Positions 1 to 5,276 of a DNA stretch of 6,478 bases are shown piece after piece (positions within the stretch are counted from its first letter, which is position 1; every line of letters starts with the position of its first letter). The DNA is taken from assembly GCA_020199975.1 (NCBI GenBank), contig JAIVJP010000316.1, positions 1 through 6,478 of the forward strand. The letters run 5' to 3'. Below the pieces are notes generated by a model. That model saw only the letters and a program-made list of their open reading frames with translations, did no database searches and was not told where the DNA came from. Origin of the DNA: Acidobacteriota bacterium. GTDB taxonomy: Bacteria > Acidobacteriota > Blastocatellia > Pyrinomonadales > Pyrinomonadaceae. The translations under genes were made by a program, and so were the position numbers.

Positions 1-138
1 CGCGTTACCGATCATCGAATCGGCCTCACAATCCACCAGCTGGATCAGGTGATCGAAGGTAATCTGGATCCCTTCATCCAAGCCCTCGTCAATCATTACC
101 AGGCGTTGAAACTCAAGGCAGAGGCCCTGGCGGCGTAG
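1..138 (+). CDS. prfA: Peptide chain release factor 1, C-terminal end (partial)
   Basis: The first 138 bases read as an open frame of 45 residues ending in TAG; the 5' part lies outside the window. The peptide begins RVTDHRIGLTIHQLDQVIEG and continues NLDPFIQALVNHYQALKLK. This matches the C-terminal tail of bacterial class I release factors, where RVTDHR(I/L) followed by a leucine-rich helix and an 'EG(D/N)LD..I.AL' segment is characteristic. RF1 recognises UAA and UAG in the ribosomal A site and triggers peptide release through a GGQ motif, which would lie upstream of this fragment. RF1 is preferred over RF2 from the overall tail, but the PxT/SPF discriminator tripeptide is not visible. In many bacteria prmC, the methyltransferase for the GGQ glutamine, follows prfA; here a phosphatase gene follows instead. 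Confidence 0.88.
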   Translation, partial: RVTDHRIGLTIHQLDQVIEGNLDPFIQALVNHYQALKLKAEALAA

Positions 139-141
139 CCG

Positions 142-322
142 CATTGCCGATTGCCAATTGGCGATTTGTTGGATCAAGACAGTTTTCGCATGGACACCTC
201 ACACCATGAACGCTGACGACTTAGAGAGAAACGCACGAAACAGTTTGCATTGAGAATTCTCGTATATCAGCTTCGACCAGGGTTCGCCCAAATCGGCAAT
301 CGGCAATTGGCAATCGGAAATG
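142..322. repeat. Bipartite inverted-repeat element E0 (prfA to phosphatase gap)
   Basis: The left arm (142-168) contains the perfect 10-bp palindrome GCCAATTGGC (153-162). The right arm (289-322) is its reverse complement, with one roughly 7-nt insertion of a repeated ATCGGCA-type unit: both read CAAATCG, then CAATTGGCAATCGG, then ATG. The arms are separated by about 120 nt with no recognisable gene; the centre holds only the short palindrome GAGAATTCTC (252-261). The left arm begins 4 nt after the prfA stop. The right arm runs into the phosphatase start codon at 320-322, so the repeat occupies the place where a ribosome binding site is expected. No terminator-type T tract follows the arms. 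Confidence 0.75.
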
Positions 323-952
323 AGTTTAACCACACACGTCCTATTGATTCGTCATGGCCAATCCCAGGGTAATGCCGAAGGCCGGTTTGGTGGGCACACG
401 GACACTCCCCTCTCACCGCGAGGACGAGACGAGGGGCGACGAACCGCTCAAGCGCTGGCTTCGGAGCCCTTCAGCGCCATCGTCTGCAGCGACCTGGCGC
501 GGGCAATTGAGACGGCAAGTCCGCTGGCGAAGTTAGCGGGACTGGAACTCCAAACGGCCGAAGCCTTCCGCGAACGTAGCGTGGGTGTCATGGAGGGATT
601 AACTTTCGAGGAAGCAGCCGCTCAACATCCGGAACACTATGCTGCCTTGCTGCGGCGCGATTTTGAGCATGTCCTTCTGGGTGGTGAGAGTTACCGGCAA
701 ACCCTCGACCGCGCTTCAAGGAAACTCGATAAACTCGTTGAACAATACAAGGGCGGGCGCATCGCGATCTTCACACACACTGGGACCATATGCATCCTCG
801 CGCTCCATATCATGGGAGCTCTGGATGCTCCCGAGCTAAAGCCTGTTTGGATCGCCAGTAAGAATTGTGGAATCAGTCGCTTCGAGCTGCGGGATGACGG
901 ATTCGTGCGGGTCCTCGCAATCAATGACACGTGCCATCTGGAAGGGTTGTAA
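320..952 (+). CDS. Histidine phosphatase family protein (phosphoglycerate-mutase-like fold)
   Basis: A 210-residue cytoplasmic protein of the histidine phosphatase (RHG) superfamily. Near the N-terminus is LLIRHGQSQGNAEGRF, with the RHG motif at residues 11-13; His12 would be the residue phosphorylated during catalysis. The family's second arginine is Arg61 in SDLARAIETA, the acidic residue is Glu85 in FRERSVGVMEG, and the second active-site histidine is His153 in IFTHTGTI. The length is typical of GpmB/CobC-like members. The substrate cannot be told from sequence; phosphosugars, alpha-ribazole phosphate and other phosphomonoesters are all known in the family. The start is set by the family pattern of 5-10 residues before RHG. 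No Shine-Dalgarno sequence is visible, because the region just upstream is repeat arm E0. It follows prfA on the same strand after about 180 nt and could be co-transcribed with it. Confidence 0.93.
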   Translation: MSLTTHVLLIRHGQSQGNAEGRFGGHTDTPLSPRGRDEGRRTAQALASEPFSAIVCSDLARAIETASPLAKLAGLELQTAEAFRERSVGVMEGLTFEEAAAQHPEHYAALLRRDFEHVLLGGESYRQTLDRASRKLDKLVEQYKGGRIAIFTHTGTICILALHIMGALDAPELKPVWIASKNCGISRFELRDDGFVRVLAINDTCHLEGL

Positions 953-954
953 CT

Positions 955-1066
955 CGAGCGCGGGCATCCTGCCCGCAATGAGCGCAAAGCGCGAAAAGGG
1001 TTAGATTGAGGAAGTGTATGACTTCAGCGTGCTCCGGACGCTCTGCGGTCAGGGTGCCTGCGCTCC
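955..1066. repeat. Bipartite inverted-repeat element E1 between convergent genes
   Basis: The left arm (955-994) carries the perfect hairpin GCGGGCATCCTGCCCGC (960-976; 7-bp stem, TCC loop), followed by GCGC-AAA-GCGC (982-992). The right arm (1031-1066), read on the minus strand, is GGAGCGCAGGCACCC then TGACCGCAGAGCGTCC, a diverged copy of the same unit (GAGCGC-GGCA-CCTG-CCGCA-GAGCG). The two units are therefore inverted relative to one another. The element begins 2 nt after the phosphatase stop and ends 4 nt before the haem-protein stop, filling the convergent gap. A role as a two-sided terminator or 3'-end stabiliser is plausible, but neither side has a clear T tract. GAGCGCGGGCATCCTGCCCGC-type units are familiar to me as dispersed repeats in environmental bacterial genomes (memory, not checked). 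Confidence 0.7.
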
Positions 1067-1070
1067 ATAA

Positions 1071-1544
1071 TTAGCGCTGAGCAATCCGAGCGCGTTCGGC
1101 GGCGGTCCATTCACAAAGTGTCGTAATGTCCTCGGGCAAAAGCTTCGCGCCCCAATGAATGCGAGTGTAGGACGCGAGCGGCATGACGCCGTCCTGGACT
1201 TCCTCGCATATCTCTTCTAGCTTCTTGCCGGCCTTGCGGTTATCAAGACTGCCCCATTCTGAAAGATTCATATGACTTCGTCCGTGGTTGACGTGATCAA
1301 TTACGAACCACGAGACTGGCGCCACGTTGCTATACCACGGCCAACGCGTGGTGCTCGAATGGCAGTCCTGACAGGAACGGTCCAGGATCGCGGCAACCTG
1401 TGGAGTTACTTGCAGGCGAGCATGAATGGTCTGAGACTGATCAACTGCCGGGTTTGTCCTGGCGGGCCTCACGAACTGCAAACCAACAAGCACAAACACA
1501 ACAACCAAGGCGAGCCATTTGAGAATCTTGAGAGCTTTTTTCAC
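1071..1544 (-). CDS. Membrane-anchored haem-binding-domain protein (CxxCH)
   Basis: A 157-residue protein of the haem_bd type. A basic N-terminus (MKKALKILKW) leads into a hydrophobic segment at residues 9-22 (LALVVVFVLVGLQF), which would act as an uncleaved membrane anchor placing the rest in the periplasm. The covalent haem site is CQDCH (Cys58, Cys61, His62), followed by the family's STTRWPWYSNVAPVSW stretch. A later GVMPLASY offers Met121 as the probable distal ligand. The family is linked to electron transfer or haem sensing, with no fixed partner known. The start codon is GTG at 1542-1544, supported by GGAGG 8 nt upstream. This start overlaps the stop of the upstream reading frame (GTGA), suggesting translational coupling. 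Its 3' end converges on the phosphatase gene. Confidence 0.92.
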   Translation of the reverse strand: MKKALKILKWLALVVVFVLVGLQFVRPARTNPAVDQSQTIHARLQVTPQVAAILDRSCQDCHSSTTRWPWYSNVAPVSWFVIDHVNHGRSHMNLSEWGSLDNRKAGKKLEEICEEVQDGVMPLASYTRIHWGAKLLPEDITTLCEWTAAERARIAQR

Positions 1545-1786
1545 GCCCGTGACCTCCGACGACGCTGCCAGATAAGCGCAATCAATGAAAACAAGCCAAC
1601 AGTTATGAAGGCCAGAGTGTGTTTCACTCGTCCTCCGTTGTAGAAGAAGGCAAGAGTGCTTTCCGCGGCCACGCCCGCTCGAGTAGCAAAAGAGGGCCGC
1701 AGTCCGCCATCGTTACCTTCGACACCTACAGTCGCGAGAATTGTCGCTTTCCCAGCGCCGTCAATCTTCTTGATCCGTGGTAAGTT
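1541..1786 (-). pseudogene. C-terminal remnant of an unidentified membrane-anchored protein
   Basis: An open stretch of 81 codons on the minus strand runs from just after an in-frame TGA (1787-1789) to TGA at 1541-1543. It has no ATG. Its translation has coding character: RIKKIDGAGKATILATVG, then VEGNDGGLRPSFATRAG, then a hydrophobic segment TLAFITVGLFSLIALIW followed by QRRRRSRA, a typical C-terminal membrane anchor with a positive stop-transfer cluster. Its stop overlaps the GTG of the haem gene by 4 nt, the usual mark of a real operon partner. The 5' end stops about 15 nt from repeat element E2, so I infer a truncated gene whose front has been lost. The alternative is a 28-residue single-span peptide starting at GTG 1625-1627, with GGAGGA 3 nt upstream. 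I do not recognise the family. Confidence 0.45.
1553..1557 (-). promoter_or_regulatory. Ribosome binding site for the haem-protein GTG start
   Basis: GGAGG on the minus strand lies 8 nt before the GTG at 1544-1542. It supports this non-ATG start, which also gives the expected short basic N-terminus before the membrane segment. The site lies inside the 3' end of the upstream overlapping reading frame. Confidence 0.7.
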
Positions 1787-1804
1787 TCATTGTTCTTCAG
1801 TCCT

Positions 1805-1994
1805 CGACGCGTAGCGGCGGTCTGAATTTAGCCCGGCGTTTCAACGCCGGGTTCGGGTCAACCACTCCGACTCGTCGCGTCAGCGACGTTTGAAGAGGTA
1901 CGCAATTCAAGTGTCGCTAACGCGACACGGACCAATCTTCCCAATTTCCCAGCTTTAAAAAGCTGGGCTAAATTCAGACCGACCCTACGCGTCG
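1805..1994. repeat. Bipartite inverted-repeat element E2 with four internal hairpins
   Basis: The outer arms are 1805-1834 and 1965-1994. Each is 30 nt, and they match in inverted orientation at 28 of 30 positions (CGACGCGTAG, four variable bases, GGTCTGAATTTAGCCC). Between and overlapping them are four perfect hairpins: CCCGGCGTT/AACGCCGGG with a TC loop (1832-1851), CGTCGC/GCGACG (1873-1888), GTGTCGC/GCGACAC (1911-1928), and CCCAGCTTT/AAAGCTGGG with an AA loop (1948-1967). The first and last hairpins overlap the inner ends of the arms. The element starts 17 nt downstream of the dioxygenase stop, and its other end abuts the truncated frame at 1541-1786. No target-site duplication is evident. 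Together with the remnant it accounts for the gene-poor stretch 1545-2011. Confidence 0.85.
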
Positions 1995-2011
1995 AAAACC
2001 CTCCGTTTGGA

Positions 2012-2662
2012 CTACCGACGCGTGCAATTATTCGTGCAACGTTCAACCTTAATATCGCGCACGGCTTTTAGTACACCATCAGTGCCGCGCTGGAGAGTAA
2101 GTATCGAAGAAAAGGTCCCCTTTCCACCAAACTTCTGGCTGTCAGCGCTGGTAATAAACGGATCGCCTTCGAATAGATACTCGTCAATCCAATACTCCGG
2201 ATAATCAGGGCCCGAAACGTAGGCGTGAATGTGCGCGGCATTACGGCTGTTTGGGTAAGACCCCGGTTTGATCGTTCGAAACTCGTAACGGCCTTCCTTG
2301 TTGCTGCGCACCAGCCCGTGAATTCGCGTGCTGCGATTATCTCCGCCTCTCGTCGAATACATGCCCGTGGCATCAGTCTGATATACGAAGAGGTTGATTC
2401 CTTCGAGGGGCGTGCGCCCATCCGGAGCAAAGATTTTTCCTGACACGATCAAAGGCTCCCCCGGTTCGCCATCGGCCACGATCGTGGTCTTCCACGGTAC
2501 GTTTGCCAGTTGCTCCGGCGCTGTCCCTGCGAGCGAGGGCGCCTGGTTGCAACCTGCGAACCCCAGCGTGCCAAACTCCAGAGCAGGTAATGCGATTGCG
2601 AAAAGAGCAGTGTGTTTAAGAAAACTTCTGCGACCGAAATTAGCAGGCGATGTGTCTTGCAT
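2012..2662 (-). CDS. Tat-exported intradiol ring-cleavage dioxygenase-like protein
   Basis: A 216-residue protein of the intradiol dioxygenase superfamily, whose classical members cleave catechol or protocatechuate between the hydroxyls using Fe(III). All four iron ligands are visible: Tyr102 (TGMYS), Tyr136 (PGSYP), and His144 and His146 (AHIHAYVSG), followed by the family's YLFEGDP. The N-terminus has a twin-arginine signal, GRRSFLKH (Arg11-Arg12), then a hydrophobic stretch (residues 18-36) and a possible lipobox GFAGC with Cys38. It is therefore probably exported folded and perhaps lipid-anchored. It lacks the N-terminal helical dimerisation domain of catechol 1,2-dioxygenases, so a small extracytoplasmic type is likely and its substrate is unknown. 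The start at 2662 is fixed by AGGAGG 8 nt upstream; an in-frame ATG 102 nt further upstream would add a non-signal extension and is rejected. Confidence 0.92.
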   Translation of the reverse strand: MQDTSPANFGRRSFLKHTALFAIALPALEFGTLGFAGCNQAPSLAGTAPEQLANVPWKTTIVADGEPGEPLIVSGKIFAPDGRTPLEGINLFVYQTDATGMYSTRGGDNRSTRIHGLVRSNKEGRYEFRTIKPGSYPNSRNAAHIHAYVSGPDYPEYWIDEYLFEGDPFITSADSQKFGGKGTFSSILTLQRGTDGVLKAVRDIKVERCTNNCTRR

Positions 2663-2670
2663 GATTGTTA

Positions 2671-2676
2671 CCTCCT
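2671..2676 (-). promoter_or_regulatory. Ribosome binding site of the dioxygenase gene
   Basis: AGGAGG followed by TAACAATC and ATG on the minus strand gives an ideal 8-nt spacing. It decides the start at 2662, which puts the twin-arginine motif at residues 11-12 as expected for a Tat signal. Confidence 0.85.
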
Positions 2677-2800
2677 GATTCAACTTGGCCTTTCGAACCC
2701 GCTCGAAAAAGCCCCTTGAACAGTCTGTCGGAAAAAAGCAGCGGGATCGCGACGCATTGGTCAAAGTTAATTCGTGGTCCGCAAGATGGCTTTATCGAGT

Positions 2801-2993
2801 CCTAGGTTTTCACTCCGTACGGGTGAGATGTTTTTAGACTCGAACGCAACTCCTCATCAACTCCGTTCGGAGGAGCGGAACGCAACTAGGACCTGTACCC
2901 TTCAAGATACTCTCCGCTCCTCCGAACGGGGCCGAGGGTGGTGGAGTTCCGGTGCTATAGACATCTCACCCCTAACGGGGTCGAAAACCGAGG
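2801..2993. repeat. Bipartite inverted-repeat element E3 (nested palindrome)
   Basis: The outer arms are 2801-2836 and 2957-2993. In the same orientation both read CCT(A/C)GGTTTTC, then a short G/C hairpin, then GGGTGAGATGT. An inner pair is perfect over 17 nt: CCGTTCGGAGGAGCGGA at 2863-2879, with its reverse complement at 2913-2929. Small hairpins lie within the arms: CTCC-GTTC-GGAG (2861-2872) and ACCCC-TAAC-GGGGT (2968-2981). The whole 193-nt block can thus fold as a nested cruciform or long hairpin. It sits upstream of the dioxygenase gene (start at 2662), about 190 nt after the anti-sigma stop. Together with E4 and the leader it makes up the non-coding stretch 2663-3183, where no gene is visible. 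Confidence 0.82.
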
Positions 2994-3098
2994 CTCTTTG
3001 CGTCCGCGATAAGGGTGTCGCTCTCAGGCTTCTTTTTTTTTCGCACAGCCTCTGAAAGCCCTTTCAATCTGCTTTTACAACCCAGCCGTGATCAGCTC

Positions 3099-3154
3099 AT
3101 GGTTAGGAAGGGCGGTTTAAACCCGCTGCCTGGCCATCGCTCAAGCTAGCTTGA
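3099..3154. repeat. Compact palindrome cluster E4 downstream of the anti-sigma gene
   Basis: The core is the perfect palindrome GGTTTAAACC (3114-3123), extended by GCGG on one side and CCCGC on the other, and framed by ATGG (3099-3102) and CCAT (3134-3137). Beside it is the perfect 14-bp palindrome TCAAGCTAGCTTGA (3141-3154). The cluster lies 30-85 nt beyond the anti-sigma stop codon on that gene's strand and could form a 3'-end hairpin. There is no T tract after it on the minus strand, so I do not call a terminator. Confidence 0.55.
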
Positions 3155-3183
3155 TCAGAAGTTCCTAAAGTTTGTGCCCCAGA

Positions 3184-4395
3184 TTATTTTTCCCTTTCTA
3201 CTCCTTTGACTCTTCCCAGCGCGCCGGTCCAGATTTTGATCCAGGCCTTTCTCAGTCCGGAATCGTTGCTCCAGGTGGATTCCAGGGCGGCCTTCCACGC
3301 TTTCAGCATCTCGTCATCAAGCTGCAGCACTCCGTCTCGCGTTACACCCGCCGGGGGCGGACTGAGCGCTGCTAGGCGTTCGTAGACTAGCGAGCGGTCA
3401 GCGCCTTCCAGCCGCGATAACAAATGCCACAGTGTGAGAGTGTCGCGCGGTCGAGCCTGCATGAGCACCTGGTTGAGAGCTGGAATCTTGGACCAGTCTG
3501 AGTCGTGAGGTTCGAAATCCAATTTGGACAGAGCCTGCCGGAAGTTCTCAGAGGAGTCTTCAAAATAAGGGGTGCCTGGTCCAATTTCCCGACGCGTCGC
3601 GCACGCTGCCCCCGCGGGCACCATGGATTCTCTGTTTTTTAGTTGCAGCGCCACCCACCCGGATGTAACGCGCAGCAAGCTTCCACCCTCGTCATCTACT
3701 TCGAGCGTGTATGCACAGCCGAGGTCCGCCGCAACAGCCGATGGCGTGTCGACGAAAAACAACCGCGGCGGTGCCCAAATGTGTGCGCTCAAACGTCCGC
3801 GGGCCAGCTCGAGCCGGTGTTCTGTCGGCCGCGTCTGCACCAATTTCACTCGGGAGTTTGGATCAATCTCGACCTGACCAATCGAACCTACCTGGATCTT
3901 GGCCCGCGAGACATTGTCAGTCTCAAGCCACTGTCCGATCGCGAGGCGGCTCTTGTCGTTGATTCTAGCTGAGCCAATCCTCGGTGAGCCGTTGAGTCGC
4001 GCCACCTCCCATGATGGTCTCGATTCTTGTTTGTAGAACCAGAAGGCCCCCAGGCCTAACGCGAGAATCAGAGTCGCGGCGATCGCCAGAAAACGTGGCT
4101 GCCAGATTCGAGCAGTGGTCCTTATTGATCTATCAGAAGCAACCTTGCGGGCTGAAGCAAACTCGCCGGCACTCGCGTGAGCGTCTAACCGAGCTTCGAG
4201 ATCCTGCCAAAGAGAATCAGGCGCCTTCTTCTCCGGCAGACGCTCGGCCAGCTTCACACCCAATTTGATCTCTTCAAAAACCACACGGCACCGGGGGCAG
4301 CCAATAAGGTGCTCGGCAACCCCGCTCGCATCGTGAGGGGACAGCTCCCCATGGCAATAGGCGGATAGGTCTTTCGTAACGTGCTTTGCAAACAT
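3184..4395 (-). CDS. Membrane anti-sigma factor: zinc finger plus FecR-like domain
   Basis: A 403-residue single-span protein. Residues 1-45 carry an anti-sigma zinc-finger signature: HVTKDLSAYCHGEL and then H-LIG-C-PR-C (His29, Cys33, Cys36, the HxxxCxxC motif). These hold the paired sigma factor in the cytoplasm. A membrane segment follows at residues 102-121 (FLAIAATLILALGLGAFWFY). The outside portion, about residues 130-262, resembles a FecR domain (LNGSPRIG, IGQVEIDPNSRVKL, LARGRLSAHI, VDTPSAVAADLG, GWVAL). A further region (about 285-403) contains TLTLWHLLSR and PPPAGVTRDGVLQLD, which I recall from similar proteins in acidobacteria without a known role. The start at 4395 has GGAG 7 nt upstream inside the sigma gene, whose stop is 2 nt away. 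A 34-residue upstream extension is rejected because it overlaps the sigma gene. Confidence 0.9.
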   Translation of the reverse strand: MFAKHVTKDLSAYCHGELSPHDASGVAEHLIGCPRCRVVFEEIKLGVKLAERLPEKKAPDSLWQDLEARLDAHASAGEFASARKVASDRSIRTTARIWQPRFLAIAATLILALGLGAFWFYKQESRPSWEVARLNGSPRIGSARINDKSRLAIGQWLETDNVSRAKIQVGSIGQVEIDPNSRVKLVQTRPTEHRLELARGRLSAHIWAPPRLFFVDTPSAVAADLGCAYTLEVDDEGGSLLRVTSGWVALQLKNRESMVPAGAACATRREIGPGTPYFEDSSENFRQALSKLDFEPHDSDWSKIPALNQVLMQARPRDTLTLWHLLSRLEGADRSLVYERLAALSPPPAGVTRDGVLQLDDEMLKAWKAALESTWSNDSGLRKAWIKIWTGALGRVKGVEREK

Positions 4396-4397
4396 CT

Positions 4398-4988
4398 CTA
4401 TTCTCCCAAAACTACCTGGTCGCGCAGATGCGCCAACCGTCGCGCCAGTTCCTTGTGGCCGCGATTGAGGCGAGAGGCCACTGTACCTTTCGAACAACCC
4501 AGAACATCTGCAATTTCCTCATAAGAAAGTCCCTCGACATACTTAAGAAGGACCGGCATACGAAACTTTGGTTTCAGTTCGCTGATCGCAGCCGTCACAA
4601 AGGCGGAAAGTTCCCTCCGCTCGTATCGTCGCTCCGGTGGGTTTTGTTGGCCAGTCGTATGCAACGCAAACGTCTCCCCAAAGCCAAGATGACGTTTTCT
4701 TCGTCGCTGCTCGTCGATACAGGTGTTTACCACCAGACGATGTAACCAGGTCGTAAATTGCGACTCACCACGAAATTGATTAATCGAGGTCATCAATTTC
4801 AGAAAGATCTGCTGCGTAACATCGCCAGCGGCGGTCTGATCGCCATGAAAGGAATAGACGGCCATGGAGAACACTCTGTCTTTGTAGGCTTCAAAGAGCA
4901 GCCGAAACGCTTCCCGGTCGCCTTGTTGGCAGTCTTTGATTACCCGTTCATCAATTAAGGGTTCGGACATTACGGCGAGCCGCTCCAT
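4398..4988 (-). CDS. ECF-family RNA polymerase sigma factor
   Basis: A 196-residue sigma-70 family protein with the ECF two-domain layout. Region 2 spans about residues 27-97 (LFEAYKDRVFSMAVYSF; QQIFLKLMTSINQFRGES; TWLHRLVVNTCIDEQRRRKR) and binds core polymerase and the -10 element. Region 4 spans about residues 126-182 (AAISELKPKFRMPVLLKYVE; LSYEEIADVLGCSKGTVASR) and its helix-turn-helix reads the -35 element. No sigma region 3 or added C-terminal domain is present. The start at 4988 is chosen for GGAGG 5 nt upstream and because the predicted promoter lies close upstream. Other in-frame ATGs at 4970, 5000 and 5093 are possible; the last lies inside a terminator-like hairpin and is unlikely. 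It is followed after 2 nt by its probable anti-sigma factor, and the two form an operon. Confidence 0.92.
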   Translation of the reverse strand: MERLAVMSEPLIDERVIKDCQQGDREAFRLLFEAYKDRVFSMAVYSFHGDQTAAGDVTQQIFLKLMTSINQFRGESQFTTWLHRLVVNTCIDEQRRRKRHLGFGETFALHTTGQQNPPERRYERRELSAFVTAAISELKPKFRMPVLLKYVEGLSYEEIADVLGCSKGTVASRLNRGHKELARRLAHLRDQVVLGE

Positions 4989-4993
4989 CAGTG

Positions 4994-4998
4994 CCTCC
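4994..4998 (-). promoter_or_regulatory. Ribosome binding site deciding the sigma factor start
   Basis: GGAGG on the minus strand lies 5 nt before the ATG at 4988-4986. The alternatives at 4970 and 5000 have no comparable site at good spacing, so 4988 is preferred. Confidence 0.6.
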
Positions 4999-5017
4999 AT
5001 CCGCTCACTTCCATCTA

Positions 5018-5046
5018 TTAGACGGGGGCCGATCGAGGTTTCTTCC
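5018..5046 (-). promoter_or_regulatory. Candidate ECF-type autoregulatory promoter
   Basis: On the minus strand GGAAGAA (5046-5040) and GTCTAA (5023-5018) are separated by 16 nt. Known sigma-E-like ECF promoters follow GGAACTT, about 15-16 nt, then GTCTAA, so the -10 matches fully and the -35 keeps the GGAA core. Transcription would start near 5011, giving a leader of about 23 nt that contains the sigma RBS. This fits the usual positive autoregulation of an ECF sigma with its anti-sigma. The match is by eye. Confidence 0.45.
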
Positions 5047-5074
5047 CGGAAAGATCCAATATCCTGAACTCGCA

Positions 5075-5152
5075 GAAAAACAAAAAGGCGCAAAGTCTGA
5101 GACTCAAGAGCAAATAAGTCTTTTCTTTGCGGCTCGTCTGACTTTGCGCCTT
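5075..5152 (-). terminator. Long bulged hairpin with T tract (terminator on the minus strand)
   Basis: AAGGCGCAAAGTC (5140-5152 on the minus strand) and GACTTTGCGCCTT (5085-5097) form a perfect 13-bp stem. It can be extended inward across bulges by AGAC/GTCT and GAGC/GCTC pairs. On the minus strand the stem is followed by TTTTTGTTTTT (5076-5086 region), the arrangement of an intrinsic terminator; on the plus strand there is no T tract, so it is one-directional. The position suits termination of transcripts from the glycine-zipper gene, insulating the sigma operon. The unusually long loop region (about 42 nt before inner pairing) leaves open a role as attenuator or as the end of a small RNA. 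Confidence 0.65.
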
Positions 5153-5276
5153 GCTTGGAAAGTGAATTTGCGGCTTAACAACCGCGCAGGAATTGACTAG
5201 CGTAGTGTCTCAAGTACGGCGTCACGCAATCCGGAGAACCTGGAACAGTAGAGGCCGCGTGAAAACTCGGTACAAA

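Noticed and set aside
206..253. A 15-codon plus-strand frame (MNADDLERNARNSLH) in phase with the phosphatase gene after one TGA
   Set aside because: No ribosome binding site, and the continuation is repeat sequence. The phosphatase family normally starts just before RHG, so an upstream extension broken by a stop is not supported.
263..268. TATATC as the -10 box of a phosphatase promoter
   Set aside because: No acceptable -35 hexamer at 16-18 nt spacing.
1272..1643. A 123-codon plus-strand frame opposite the haem-protein gene
   Set aside because: It is antisense to a gene with a clear CxxCH domain and a good start; no recognisable domain or ribosome binding site.
3033..3041. A run of nine T as a plus-strand terminator
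   Set aside because: Only a weak 6-bp hairpin (about 3006-3021) lies upstream and is separated from the T run; no plus-strand gene ends nearby.
2774..3055. A 93-codon plus-strand frame covering E3
   Set aside because: It consists almost entirely of the palindromic repeat and has no coding signature.
3643..3972. Plus-strand open frames opposite the anti-sigma gene
   Set aside because: Antisense shadows of a well-supported coding region, without ribosome binding sites or recognisable motifs.
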